64,000 nt of DNA from Rhyacichthys aspro (lineage: Eukaryota > Chordata > Actinopteri > Gobiiformes > Rhyacichthyidae): assembly GCA_036850595.1 (NCBI GenBank), contig CM072168.1, forward strand, positions 10,903,982 through 10,967,981, read 5' to 3'. The notes under the pieces are model-generated. The model was not told where the DNA came from and searched no databases. It saw only the letters and a program-made list of their open reading frames with translations. Both the position numbers and the translations under genes were made by a program. Below, in pieces: positions 39,001 through 47,600 of the stretch (its first letter is position 1; the number at the start of each line of letters is the position of its first letter).

Positions 39001-42000
39001 TGATTTTCACCATTGTATGGTAAGTATATCAACCGCATTTGAATTGAATTCACTTGTAGTTTATCACTTTAAGGACACTTTTTATGCCTCTAAGTATTAC
39101 AGAATAAGGATTTTTTGAATGTAATGATCATGTACAGAAATAGTTTTTATATAAATATATAAAAAAGCACATGTTAAGCAAAAATCAAATGGTGTTTTGA
39201 ACACAAAACTGAAAACGCAGCAAAATGGATGGTATTTCTCTTTTACTGATCAAACCTAATTTATATATCCAATACATTGTTGCATTTTATTGATTGAACA
39301 GTCATTAAAAATGTTAAATTATATGGTTTTACTTTGCTCTGAAAGAAGTAGTTCACCTAGATATTTGCCACATGTTAGTTATTAAAAAGGCCAACATTTG
39401 ATATAACTTAAATCAGAAAACGCCTGTGCTTAGCCTTTGACTCAAAGAAATCAAATCTAAACTTGTGTTTGAAAAAAAATGTTATTTAACCACTAAATCC
39501 TAAAATCATACAGAGTTTGATAGCTTTCATTATTACCTTCCTTTATAATCATCCACAGAGGGTAAGGACTCCGGGGGCCCTGGATGACTTTGTGGCCCCT
39601 GGCCCTGTTGGTGGAGGGGCAGGCACTGAGAGGGACCCTCTGCGTCTTGATAGGACCCGTGAAGAAGGCAGTGGAGGCAAAGCTGCTAGGACCTATAACT
39701 CCATGATGTCACACGGCCACAGCACCCCTCTCAGCAAACCCTAGATACGCCCCGTAGCTGGCCTGAGGTTGCCATGGTAACAGCGCAGAGGGCTTTGACA
39801 GTTGAAAGTGGGGTTCTTAGTGCTACTTCCTGCTGCTCTCCACTGTATGGGGCATGCTGTTGGGCTGAGGCTGAGCTTTTGGGGGCTGCGCTTTAAAAGA
39901 GCATCTGCGTATTTGAGATTTTCTATCGAAGATGCTTCCAAAAATCTCAGTCTTTTGTTATTTCTGCTGGCATGTTTTTAATGCATGCTTGGCTTCCTGT
40001 TGCTTCTGAGATGGGAATTAACTTGAAATGGTTATGGGATCTTTCATCCTTTCATTATTTGGGCAATTTTCCTTAAAGGCTCTAACCCTTTGTCATGTAG
40101 CCTCTGTACCTTTTTAGCTCTGCACAGTGCATTAAGATAAATTGGAAGGTTACATGTGAAATAAAAGGAGGTGTATTCAGGTTTTATGACAGGAACATGT
40201 TTTCTTAAAAGCAAATTGTTATACAAGATCCTAGCAGGGTTTCAAACTAAACTCATAGAAGTGAAGTATTGTGGAAATGCAGTATAAGAAGCACTGATGA
40301 CATCTAGTGTCTCTTAGATGGAATAACATGTGCTATGCTCACTTCATGTGCATGTCTAACATTACCAATAACCATAAAGGAAATATTCAGAAGGTCTATT
40401 TTTACAGTGAACTCTGCACATCTTTCAATAATCATGACAAAACAAATCCAGACTTTCTGAATAAGTTCTTTGCTGTTCAAGTTAAAGCCTTCTCATCTTT
40501 TTTCCTAAAACCTGTGATGTGGTGGGCATGGTGTTATTCCTTTTTTCTCCTCATCTGTTGTTCTTCCTTGGATTTTATCATGACAGTTTTCTCTCTGTCT
40601 GTCCGTAGGGCCACGACAGGCTGATTCGGGGTGTTGTGGCTGAGTTGACTCCACTGTCCTCCCGCCGATCCTACAGAAGCACGAGCGCAAACTCCTCTCA
40701 CCTCCACCTAAGCGCTGCAGAGGCCTTGTCGCTCCGGATGTCCGATCCCCTCCCACAAAAAATACTGACCCACCTGACAGATCGCGGAGGGGCAGACCTG
40801 TATGCTCTCGGCCCCTACTGGTTTCGTCTGTCCGGGGCGGGCTTTGCTCACTACGCACCGGGGCCAGAGACTTCTGTATGAGCATAAACGCTGAAACTTT
40901 GTATGTTGGTCTTGTGGGCTTCATACAAAATGTGCGACCAAGTTTTACATCTCAAGGAACACGGATACCATACATCAAGTTGACAACATCCAAAGCATGG
41001 ATGTTCAGTTCACCATGTGCATTTTCTTGGAAAACCGTACAGACATTCACATACTTTGGGGACTTTTTTTTTTTATTGTCTGTGTTTTTCATCTAAATTT
41101 TTACTCCATGTTTGTGAAACAACTTGAAAATCTGCTCTGATGAAAGGAGAAACTTGTTTTAAAAAGTGCATTTTTTTTTGCACTGCAGAGCTCTCCTGTC
41201 CTGGACTTTTTTGTATTTCTCGTTCTTGTTTTCAGTCACGTCCCTGCCTGTTCCTTCACTACTTTTTAGGCGTTTAAATGTACAGTATGTGGTCTGGCCA
41301 AGTAAGGGCAGTCCTTAAGTTTCAGCCCTTTACGTGTGCTTGCGAGTGTGTGCATGAATGTGTGCGTGGATGCTTGCTTGCATGAATTTGCCTGTGGTTG
41401 TACGTTTGTTAGTGGACACACCTTTGCCTTACAGGTACCACACAACAGCAGGCTAGGAGCCAAAGGAGAAAGGTGTAAAAGCAGAAATGGGGACGTACAA
41501 AGCCTTAGACACAAACACGCTCATCAGCTGAAAGAGGGAAACGGGGGAATCTCAAGAGGGATGTGCAGTATTCTAGCCACCCTGCCTTAATTCATACACA
41601 CATAAATACAGTATATTCAGTGGGTGATATTTCTCGACATGTTTGGGACTTCAGAGCGCATATACCTCGATATTTGTTACAGTTTGTCCATGGCGTCTGC
41701 TCATGATGAATTGTTTGTTTATCTGCCAGCGTAGCATGTTCAATTTTGGCTGCATGTTGATCCATTCCTCTCTCAGTACCTTTCATCCACTTTTCATCCA
41801 AAAACATTTATCTTCTATACTGTATCCACTCCTGCCTCCATGTGGCCACGCTGAGTAACAACAGTTTTGTGAATAACAGAGGCGGGAACCAATGGAGTTT
41901 TCCCTTATGGATGTCCCACATTACTTGCTATTCTTCCCCGTTGCATTGTGCTCTTTCTGTGTCATGCAAAAGTCTGATCTGTGGGAATACTATTGTCACG

Positions 42001-43313
42001 TAGGGGTTTTCTCTGTGTTGGATTTTTTTCTATGAGTTGTTGTGTACTCTTGCAAGAGTTTATCAATGGCAGTCACTGTTGATGTATGGATGTAACATAC
42101 ATTTTTGATATGATATATTTTAGTGTAAAAAAGGGGGGCGTTGTAGTTGGCGGTGAGGGGGAGACTTGAAAAGGCGATGTCACAATCAAATCGATAAGAA
42201 TGTCAAACTGATTTGTCCATCACTTGAAGAATGTAGCTCACTATGGATTTTTAATGTTTTAAGTTGTGTTTGTCCAAAGCATATCAGCGGGTCTCTGTCA
42301 TTTGAATGTCCACCTCTGAAGCATTTTTGTATTCAGTTTTTTTCATACGTACAGTTTATCACCATCTTGCCACATGTATAGCGGACTAAATAAGGGGTTT
42401 ATGTATTATTATTTTGTTACTGGGCATAGATAGTTTTTCAGTTGGGATACAGGTCTGGATTGGTTTTACTTTTATTGAAAACTCACAGGTTTCTTTTTCT
42501 CGTGGGATCAACGTCCTGACCTCAGTAGGCTAAAAGAAAGGCCTTTGTGCTTGCTGTACAATGTCCCACTTCACTGTGCTGTTGCCATAAAACTGACATT
42601 TTAATTCATAGTCACAGCCTTTTTAATTACTAATAGGAAATTTTTTTTTATTTAGCAGGTTCCTGTGCAGCTCAACTTTTCACTACATCCAGTCTTCTTG
42701 TGTTCGATGGTATTGTTTTATTTTTGTGTGAATATTTGATTTTGCTATTTTTGTATCCCAGAGAGAAGTCTATATTTTAACTGTGTTCAAATGTGGGTTC
42801 AAGTTTTAACCAAAATAAGAGCAACATATTTGTTAATAGAGATTTACCACTAGATATTACACACTGCACTTTGTCATACAACAGATCGGTTACCCCCTTA
42901 AAAAGGAGTCGGGAGTTTTTAAGTGTTCACTCTTCCTCACAAGTTATTTTGGGAAAAAAAAGATTGTAGTAGGTGAGAAAAAGTGACCAAATAACTTAAC
43001 CAGGAATGCACTGTCTGTAGGTCTGTATTGCACCAGCCTTTTACTGCTGAACAGAATGTCAAACTGCTTTTCTAAGTCCATTGGCACAACAGCAGGTGCT
43101 CATTCAGTCAATTCTGAGCTTGGCAAAGGTCTGAAATGTCAAGATCATATCATACCTTCAGTACAGCATTGTCTGTATTAATAAACAGGTTCTGAGACTT
43201 CTTTTTTATTTGGATGAAGATATTTAAAGATCTAAGTTCATTTGTTGACTTTTCTCAGCCTGTCTGTAGCAAATGAAGGCAAAGCACTGTATTGTCATTC
43301 TGCTTGTAATAAA
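21057..43313 (+). CDS. atp11a: atp11a gene, P4-type phospholipid-transporting ATPase 11A (whole gene)
   Basis: ATP11A is a class P4 ATPase that, with a CDC50 subunit, flips phosphatidylserine and phosphatidylethanolamine from the outer to the inner plasma-membrane leaflet. Twenty-eight common exons join without a frame break to 1,105 codons, and one of three alternative last exons adds 25, 61 or 90 residues. The family's human proteins are about 1,134 and 1,191 residues long, so lengths agree. Visible signatures are DGES (residues 184-187, actuator), PVSM in TM4 (361-364), DKTGT with phosphorylated Asp414, KGAD (577-580, nucleotide binding) and GDGAND (820-825). About ten membrane segments are visible. 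The start MDFSRLRN matches the pattern of mammalian ATP11A, and details such as ATCYASKLFRR separate it from ATP11B/C. Intron sizes are 75 bases to 5.9 kb. Confidence 0.96.
21096..26999 (+). other. atp11a: atp11a intron 1 (5.9 kb)
   Basis: This is the longest intron of the gene. It carries GC-richer patches near 22,000-22,220, 23,750-23,900, 24,810-25,060 and 25,440-25,620 that could be intronic enhancers. There are T-rich and (AT)-rich short tracts at 22,643-22,656 and about 23,978-23,988. No exon of another gene was recognised on either strand. Confidence 0.6.
27000..27122 (+). CDS. atp11a: atp11a coding exon 2
   Basis: Residues 14-54, starting CVGEENWVDSRT and ending NRIVSSK, between a TGGCAG acceptor and a GTGAGC donor. 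This is the cytosolic N-terminal part that leads to TM1. Confidence 0.95.
27276..27365 (+). CDS. atp11a: atp11a coding exon 3
   Basis: Residues 55-84, covering the conserved FWNFIPKNLFEQFRRIANFY stretch and the start of TM1. The acceptor is CCACAG and the donor GTAAGA. Confidence 0.96.
27715..27795 (+). CDS. atp11a: atp11a coding exon 4
   Basis: Residues 85-111 with the DTPTSPVTSGLPLFF motif, spanning the TM1-TM2 exoplasmic turn and TM2. In P4-ATPases this region contributes to lipid selection at the exoplasmic entry gate. Confidence 0.96.
28317..28424 (+). CDS. atp11a: atp11a coding exon 5
   Basis: Residues 112-147, starting GYEDWLRHKAD, the conserved link from TM2 into the actuator domain. 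Confidence 0.96.
28425..29681 (+). other. atp11a: atp11a intron 5
   Basis: 1.26 kb of AT-rich sequence with no recognisable exon or repeat. Confidence 0.6.
29682..29810 (+). CDS. atp11a: atp11a coding exon 6
   Basis: Residues 148-190 of the actuator domain, including DETFPCDL and the DGES dephosphorylation motif (184-187). The donor reads AAG|GTGCCA, weaker than the GTRAGT consensus used by most exons here, but the frame and protein match require this end. Confidence 0.94.
30542..30645 (+). CDS. atp11a: atp11a coding exon 7
   Basis: Residues 191-225, ending ATIECEQPQPDLYK, a conserved actuator-domain stretch. The donor GTGAGT interrupts the AAA codon after two bases. Confidence 0.95.
30750..30800 (+). 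CDS. atp11a: atp11a coding exon 8
   Basis: A short exon (51 bases) giving FVGRINIYKDKEEPVA, residues 225-242. The phase agrees on both sides. Confidence 0.94.
   Translation: MCGTHQYLQGQRRASG
30886..30950 (+). CDS. atp11a: atp11a coding exon 9
   Basis: Residues 242-264, RPLGAENLLLRGATLKNT, the end of the actuator domain. The upstream intron is only 85 bases. Confidence 0.95.
31031..31112 (+). CDS. atp11a: atp11a coding exon 10
   Basis: Residues 264-291, with VYTGMETKMALNYQSKSQKR. The flanking introns are 80 and 76 bases. Confidence 0.95.
31189..31339 (+). CDS. atp11a: atp11a coding exon 11
   Basis: Residues 291-341 with TM3 (about 294-315) and the exoplasmic DEPWYN segment. I chose the end before GTTTGT because it keeps the same number of residues as mammalian ATP11A; an end three bases earlier is possible. 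Confidence 0.9.
31432..31629 (+). CDS. atp11a: atp11a coding exon 12
   Basis: Residues 342-407 with TM4 containing PVSM (361-364), the P4 counterpart of the ion-binding proline motif, followed by VTVEMQKFLGS and NTSDLNEELGQ at the start of the P domain. Confidence 0.96.
31728..31901 (+). CDS. atp11a: atp11a coding exon 13 with catalytic aspartate
   Basis: Residues 408-465. DKTGT is encoded at 31,746-31,760, with phosphorylated Asp414. TLTENNMEF follows and the nucleotide-binding domain begins. Confidence 0.96.
31902..32383 (+). other. atp11a: atp11a intron 13
   Basis: AT-rich intron sequence with nothing else recognisable. Confidence 0.6.
32384..32550 (+). CDS. atp11a: atp11a coding exon 14
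   Basis: Residues 466-521 of the nucleotide-binding domain, with FFRALCLCHTVQVK and the SSPDEVALVEG motif. Confidence 0.95.
32587..32616. repeat. (AAAAT)n simple repeat
   Basis: A short pentanucleotide tract in intron 14 of atp11a. Confidence 0.7.
32792..32863 (+). CDS. atp11a: atp11a coding exon 15
   Basis: Residues 521-545, LGYTYLRLKDNHMEILN, in the nucleotide-binding domain. The donor is GTTGGT. Confidence 0.94.
32864..33420 (+). other. atp11a: atp11a intron 15
   Basis: An intron of about 0.56 kb with no recognisable element. Overlapping short open frames are not supported as exons. Confidence 0.6.
33421..33494 (+). CDS. atp11a: atp11a coding exon 16
   Basis: Residues 545-570 with FDSVRRRMSVIVK, the conserved nucleotide-binding segment of P4-ATPases. 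Confidence 0.95.
33570..33673 (+). CDS. atp11a: atp11a coding exon 17
   Basis: Residues 570-604 with FCKGADSSIFPRV. KGAD (577-580) contains the lysine that contacts ATP in the family. The upstream intron is 75 bases. Confidence 0.95.
33804..33985 (+). CDS. atp11a: atp11a coding exon 18
   Basis: Residues 605-665, EGLRTLCVAYK through LLGATAVED, returning from the nucleotide-binding to the P domain. Confidence 0.95.
33986..34334 (+). other. atp11a: atp11a intron 18
   Basis: A 349-base intron with no recognisable element. Confidence 0.6.
34335..34568 (+). CDS. atp11a: atp11a coding exon 19
   Basis: Residues 665-743 with LQEKAADTIESL and WVLTGDKMETA, the P-domain TGDK motif, then ATCYASKLFRR. 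The donor GTATTT is preceded by GG. The following 87-base intron is open in frame, so unspliced RNA would still encode a full protein. Confidence 0.93.
34656..34833 (+). CDS. atp11a: atp11a coding exon 20
   Basis: Residues 743-802 with DFGLIIDGATL and SAVLCCRMAPLQKAQ, the P-domain core. Confidence 0.95.
34911..35013 (+). CDS. atp11a: atp11a coding exon 21
   Basis: Residues 803-837. GDGAND (820-825), encoded at 34,962-34,979, is the magnesium-binding motif of the P domain. Confidence 0.96.
35213..35358 (+). CDS. atp11a: atp11a coding exon 22
   Basis: Residues 837-885, GKEGRQAARNSDYAIPKFKHL and the entry into TM5. Confidence 0.96.
35359..35736 (+). other. atp11a: atp11a intron 22
   Basis: A 378-base intron. 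The open frame continuing from exon 22 runs on for about 170 bases before a stop, but the CTGTGTGGGCG-type context gives no second donor and the next exon fits the first donor. Confidence 0.55.
35737..35796 (+). CDS. atp11a: atp11a coding exon 23
   Basis: Residues 886-905, NVCFIFPQFLYQFFCGFSQQ, the rest of TM5. The sequence is almost invariant in ATP11 proteins. Confidence 0.96.
35930..36057 (+). CDS. atp11a: atp11a coding exon 24
   Basis: Residues 906-948, PLYDTAYLTLYNISFTSLPI and TM6. Confidence 0.96.
36139..36274 (+). CDS. atp11a: atp11a coding exon 25
   Basis: Residues 948-993 with TM7 (about 955-982) and the start of the exoplasmic TM7-TM8 loop, ending TSNGQ. Phase 0 donor GTAAGC. Confidence 0.95.
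36275..37411 (+). other. atp11a: atp11a intron 25
   Basis: A 1.14 kb intron that contains the candidate 24-base microexon at 36,717-36,740, preceded by a long pyrimidine tract (about 36,640-36,714). Confidence 0.6.
36717..36740 (+). CDS. atp11a: Candidate 24-base alternative microexon of atp11a
   Basis: An acceptor TTCTTTAG after about 70 bases of pyrimidine-rich sequence and a strong donor ATG|GTAAGC frame exactly eight codons, LMTTNTQM. Both neighbours (exons 25 and 26) are phase 0, so inclusion keeps the frame. It would lengthen the exoplasmic TM7-TM8 loop, a region that in solved P4-ATPase complexes faces the CDC50 ectodomain. Seen directly: splice signals and frame. Inferred: use in mature RNA. 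Confidence 0.5.
37412..37477 (+). CDS. atp11a: atp11a coding exon 26
   Basis: Residues 994-1015, MFGNWTFGTLVFTVLVFTVTLK, which contains an NWT sequon at the loop end and TM8. Confidence 0.95.
37711..37814 (+). CDS. atp11a: atp11a coding exon 27
   Basis: Residues 1016-1050, LALDTHHWTWINHFVIWGSL and TM9. Confidence 0.95.
37924..38089 (+). CDS. atp11a: atp11a coding exon 28
   Basis: Residues 1050-1105 with FLNYQRMYYVFMQMLSSGPA, TM10 and the start of the cytosolic tail, ending ATERAQ at a phase 0 GTAAGA donor. All three alternative last exons are in frame with it. Confidence 0.95.
38090..38659 (+). other. atp11a: atp11a intron 28, proximal
   Basis: 570 bases, strongly pyrimidine-rich from about 38,400 to the acceptor. 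No exon was recognised. Confidence 0.6.
38660..38737 (+). CDS. atp11a: atp11a alternative C-terminal exon A
   Basis: Encodes 25 residues, including PSTIFMLSQSSSRMSF before TGA, after a TAACTGCAG acceptor. The tail resembles the one I recall for the shorter (1,134-residue) mammalian ATP11A form, so this is probably the conserved alternative. It gives a 1,130-residue protein. A GTGACT donor-like site follows at 38,771, so the exon could also be an internal cassette that carries a stop. Confidence 0.85.
   Translation, partial: STRPCLTVEPSTIFMLSQSSSRMSF
38738..39558 (+). other. atp11a: 3' UTR of form A or intron before exon B
   Basis: AT-rich sequence. I see no canonical AATAAA close after exon A, which favours a downstream poly(A) site or a cassette-exon model. 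Confidence 0.5.
39559..39744 (+). CDS. atp11a: atp11a alternative C-terminal exon B
   Basis: Acceptor ATCCACAG leads into 61 in-frame codons ending STPLSKP before TAG. The tail is rich in Gly, Pro, Ser and charged residues and looks disordered. I do not recognise a mammalian counterpart. It would give a protein of 1,166 residues. A poly(A) signal at 40,160 could serve it. Confidence 0.6.
   Translation, partial: RVRTPGALDDFVAPGPVGGGAGTERDPLRLDRTREEGSGGKAARTYNSMMSHGHSTPLSKP
39745..40608 (+). other. atp11a: 3' UTR of form B or intron before exon C
   Basis: About 0.86 kb without a supported exon. A pyrimidine-rich stretch leads to the exon C acceptor at its end. Confidence 0.5.
40160..40165 (+). 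promoter_or_regulatory. atp11a: Poly(A) signal AATAAA
   Basis: A canonical hexamer 416 bases after the exon B stop, suitable for the exon A or exon B transcript. Confidence 0.4.
40609..40881 (+). CDS. atp11a: atp11a alternative C-terminal exon C
   Basis: Acceptor GTCCGTAG leads into 90 in-frame codons ending GPETSV before TGA. An ELTPL motif early in the tail resembles the SEFTPL part of the longer (1,191-residue) mammalian ATP11A form, and the predicted length of 1,195 residues agrees. The tail is cytosolic and has many serines and arginines, and it ends in ETSV, a class I PDZ-ligand-like terminus (S/T-X-V). Confidence 0.75.
   Translation, partial: GHDRLIRGVVAELTPLSSRRSYRSTSANSSHLHLSAAEALSLRMSDPLPQKILTHLTDRGGADLYALGPYWFRLSGAGFAHYAPGPETSV
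43180..43185 (+). promoter_or_regulatory. atp11a: Poly(A) signal AATAAA
   Basis: A canonical hexamer, the upstream one of a pair 128 bases apart at the end of the atp11a 3' UTR. Confidence 0.5.
43308..43313 (+). promoter_or_regulatory. atp11a: Poly(A) signal AATAAA, end of atp11a
   Basis: A canonical hexamer followed by a TGATGATGTCATGATGTTTT-type GT-rich stretch. It is the most likely main cleavage site of the longest atp11a transcript. Confidence 0.6.
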
Positions 43314-43330
43314 GAAAGACTTAAAAACTG

Positions 43331-44240
43331 CATGATGATGTCATGATGTTTTCTTCTCACCTGCTAATATTTGTATAGTATTCCCATATGAGGAAGGTTA
43401 ATTCATATTGGTAAAAGTAAACATCGATCCGACCTCTGGATGTGCCATGTTCCTTCTGGACCACGTGACCATCTACACATTTAACTCAAAGCAGTGGGAG
43501 CAGGCAGCACACGTGACACCTGTGAAATGAGTTAAAATGCAAGCTCAGGAAGGAGAGTATAAGACTGCACATGTGCAATGCTTTAATGTCGACATAAGCA
43601 AAAGGAAAACTGTTTTTAAAGTTTGTAAAAACGCACTGTCGAGAATGGAGTGCAATGGCTGCTAAGAAATGCATCTCCCATTTTCCAGGCTTAAATTGTA
43701 GCTGTTTTCCACCACAAAAAATACAAATAAAAATGAAAGTCATTTAATAACATAGAATTGTCGTTTAATAACTTGACGATGAAAGAGAACTACCACCTGG
43801 CTAACCCTGAGGTAGGCTAAGAAATTTAATTTTTTTTTTTAAATATGTAGCCTATGGATGTAATAATTTGTATCAGCGGATAAAATGTGACGTGAGCCCA
43901 AAAATATAAAGATGAAATCGCTCTCAAATGCTGCAGGTATTATATTGATTAACATTTCCAAACTGAATCTGACAAAATGGTACAAATTATATTTTCCACC
44001 ACACGGGGGCAGTGTAAACTAATCCATCGTACATTATAAACAGACCACTGTCATCTGCATGTGCATCTTTTATGAAAACACTGCTATGCCTTTTCTTTAC
44101 ACTGGATGTCACTACAGGATTTGCTGTTTGTGTGAAACTGCAGCGCTGACCTTCATTCCCCCTCCCCTCTCTGTCTGCCAGGTCTGCGCCGGTCTGCAGC
44201 ATCATCCAAGCTGAGGCAAAAGCATGCATGTGTGAATAAG
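43331..44240. other. Intergenic DNA between atp11a and mcf2l
   Basis: Less than 1 kb separates the genes. No gene was found. A CCACACGGGGGCAG word at about 43,999-44,012 is a weak CTCF-like match. Confidence 0.55.
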
Positions 44241-44613
44241 GCTGCCTCCTGCTTCATTTCCTCATCTTCTCCATTGGTGGCTTCCCTCTGCGCATAAATC
44301 CACTGGGGTTGTCACGGCAGCAGCATTTTCAGCAGCATCCGTCTCTGCAGCATCCTCGGAAGCGTTCAATTCTCATCAAGCATTGTTGCGGTGCTGCGAC
44401 ACACGCCCCCATTGCTGTAAGATACATTTAGCCTCTGTCACCTACAAGCCTAGTTTACCTTGTTGCATTCCCTCATCCCCATTTTCTGCTCCAGCATCTC
44501 GTCTCCGTAGCAGCATTCAGGGAAAAGCAGGCAAGCTGTCTCTTCTTCCTGCGAAAGCGTCTGTCGCCTGGACAGCTGGACTTCCACTGTCCCTCTGGAG
44601 GCTGATCCTGTGG
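44241..44613 (+). promoter_or_regulatory. mcf2l: mcf2l promoter A and 5' UTR
   Basis: An inverted CCAAT box (ATTGG, 44,273-44,277) and a CATAAAT word (44,293-44,299) precede the first candidate coding exon. Several CAGCA repeats lie in the presumed 5' UTR. The start site is inferred. Confidence 0.4.
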
Positions 44614-44680
44614 ATGAAGACGCAGGACATGGCTGTAGGGGAACTGCTGGAGAGACTGAGAACTGTTGCCAAAACCATAG
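44614..44680 (+). CDS. mcf2l: mcf2l alternative first coding exon A
   Basis: The first ATG in an open frame gives MKTQDMAVGELLERLRTVAKTI, then ends in phase 1 at GTGGGT. Joined to the exon at 53,935 it reads ...AKTI-DEIMQLD in frame. No upstream ATG is in frame. A second Met (MAVGELL) lies five codons in. Confidence 0.65.
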
Positions 44681-47600
44681 GTGGGTGACAATAACACATA
44701 GCACACTTTGGTAGATGTGTGTTTTATTTTTGCATGGTCGTCCTAAAACATGGGCGTTTCATCACTGTCTCCGTGCAGTTCTTGGCTTGGTTACAGTTCA
44801 CAGGCCTCCAGTTTTAATTGCGTTGACATTTTACCGTATCCTGGCAAGTGTTAGGGTTCTTTTTGTATGAGATGAGACTGACCCATATTATTTGATCCTG
44901 TGCTGCACCCTGGACAGTTTGAGATTTGTATTTTCAAATCGACAAGAGCAGAGGAGGAGACACAGTGACCCATATCTTATACACCACTACAGATATGCAT
45001 TAACATGAAAATTTCAGTGTTGGACCAGTGGGCATCTTACACAAAAATTAGATGCAGCAGAGCGCCACATTTGTTGTGGTTGTGCGTGGTCAAAACTGCT
45101 TCAGGGAAAACCCTTTCCCTATTGTTCCCTCATTGCTGTGTATATCCCCAACATGAAAATATGACCATCATACAAATAACCATTTCACAACTGTGATTAT
45201 CTCTTTATTGGTCTTGCACTAGACGTCTGTTTTTCATTCTAAACTAATTTCACTAACAGGATTTTGTTTGATTTCCCCCCTTTTTGATCCATTTATAGAG
45301 ATTTTCTTTAATCTGCTCACTAACAACATACAGCCATTCAAGCATAAATGCACACCAGCAGAACAGATGGAACACATGGCAGTGTTGGGTTGTAAAATAT
45401 CCTTTCTCTATTTACAAATGTATTAACACATCCTTTTTTTTGTTTTGTTTAAATCAGTATCACATGATCTGAAGGCTGATGCTTTTTCAGGCACTCTGTA
45501 GCTATTTATACAGCATAGGGCTATGCATCCATTCTTTCTCATCAGAAGAAAATGCCTCAGTACGGCAACTGTGAGTGGGCGGATAGGGAACAGGGGTCAT
45601 CAGTGGCCAAAACAGAGAAATGAAACTGAATCTACTGCAGCTATCAAACAAATGTAGGATCCACACATAGCACTGACACATTTGCAGACATACAGTCACT
45701 GGTACAAGTGCAAGAAAGAGTGTGAGGCAGGGATGTGCTGGGGCTGTAGGGTGAAAGCAGTAATCGGCTCAGAGTAGCGAGTAATGCTGATCACACAAGA
45801 CAGCAGAGACGAAGGGAGAGTGAGGAAGAGAGACTGGGAGAAACAAAGTCTTCTGAGAATGAACAAGGATCTAGTGTAACCCATTTGCATTATGATTTGT
45901 ATCACATATAAAATAAGATGGTGTTGTTTTATAATGAAATGGTGATGTGATGATGACAGAGAGTGGGCAGGGCCTTTCAACCTCTACCTTAGACAAACAG
46001 TAATTATCATCTCTGACTGACATTGATTTCAATATATAGACCAAAGAAAGGAACAACTCACTGCCCAATCTATTAATCAATGAGTGTTGTTACAGGCCTA
46101 ATCATAGACTGTCTCTTTGTGACTCTCTAACAGGGATATTGACCTACTTCTTAATGATTCAAAGAGACAGTATCCCCAAGAAGGCTATATCCAGTTGTAA
46201 GCCTGTGAAGCACGGAAATTTGTTGACACAAAGGTTTATTCAAGCCTTTAACCTGAGGAAAATAGGATACGCTTGTAGTCGAGCATAGTAAATGCATGAT
46301 GAATATGCACAATGGATATTTATACTGAGTCTCTATGCTTTTAGAGAGCAGCTGAGGTGTGAAGAGTCCCTGTTACCTGAGGTTATTAACGTAATAAACC
46401 ATAATACAGTACAATACATGGTTTAGTGTGATATAAAATGATAATAACATGGTAACAGACAAGAAGGATATAGTTTCTTTAGCACTAGCTCTTTTATTTT
46501 AAAGAGCCTAATAGATAAATGTGTTTGGTTTCTGAAGTTTGATTTTTGCTCTCGCTGGGTGTGACATACTGTTCAATTGCCAGCTCATCCCTTGAGAAAG
46601 AACAGGTGTAAAGCCAGATGAATCCGGCACGTCACCGTTTGACTCCAGCTAGACCCAAACAAAAACATGCATATGGCCAGGCCTCATACTGTGTAGTCCA
46701 CCCAGTACCATCTAAATGCATAAGAATTACTCTGGTTGAGTTAGGTTTTTATTCAATCAGAATTTGCTTTGTGGTGAGTTTCTGCCTCATCAGTATGTGT
46801 GAGGGATAGCAGCATTACTTTTATCTCTATTCAGCTCTTAAACTGAAGCTGCCCCTTTTCTTGCCAGCCAACACAACAAAACCCACATGGATATAGTCTC
46901 CTCTTCAAATAGGACTCAATGTCAACACCATCAACCCTTTTCTAGCCTTTTGCTGAAATGTAAGGATATTTTGCGATGCATTCTTTGTGTATTCATCTTT
47001 TAATGTCTTGTGCTGAGAGAACCAATGGAAGAAACATAAATGTAGATAAAGAAAGAGTAGATTTGTTAAAGAGTGGGGGGAATATAATTAGCCTGAGCAG
47101 CAGAAGGGGATTTGTGCTCTGCCGGCTGCCCTATACTCCTCCCCCCTCTTGTACTTACTTCGAGACACCTATGCTTCTCTAATACTCCATCGGTAGTTGC
47201 TGTTAGTGGTACATAATCAGTGTTTGTGTGCACTCTCGCCTCTGGTGTGAACACTATTGGTTTCCGAGCTTGACTCAGCTTTTTCTATCGCTGCCTGGAG
47301 TGCACTCTGCTGTATCCTAAAGTCCTCGATGTGGCTCTGCAGAGGACGCTGGGCTTGTGTTGTGTGTCACCGGTGCAGACGTCCCCTCGCAGGATGAGAG
47401 CATGTGGGCTGCACTTGGAGGTTATTAGAGTGCGGCAGGGCTTTGCAGGTCCGGTGAGTGCTGTTTCTGGATGATACAGTGCGTTTGAGTCTGTGAAACC
47501 AGCCGCTGCGCTCATGTCTCTGCATGAGATCCTGCGGGAGGGAGGCGAGGCGTCCTACAGGATCGTGAACCGGCTCAGTCAGTTGATCCAAAACTTGGAC

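Larger units (their letters stand above)
40882..43330 (+). other. atp11a: Long 3' UTR of atp11a
   Basis: About 2.4 kb without a coding frame, ending after two AATAAA hexamers. Composition is AT-rich with many T runs, as usual for vertebrate 3' UTRs. Short open frames here are not supported. Confidence 0.65.

Noticed and set aside
40505..40924. Minus-strand open frame of 139 codons
   Set aside because: It is the antisense shadow of the alternative last exon C of atp11a.
43999..44012. CTCF-like word CCACACGGGGGCAG
   Set aside because: Only 12 of 14 positions agree with the core pattern and two key central positions fail, so it was not listed as a site.
46618..46809. Plus-strand open frame in mcf2l intron
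   Set aside because: No donor in phase 1, no family match, and ordinary AT-rich context.
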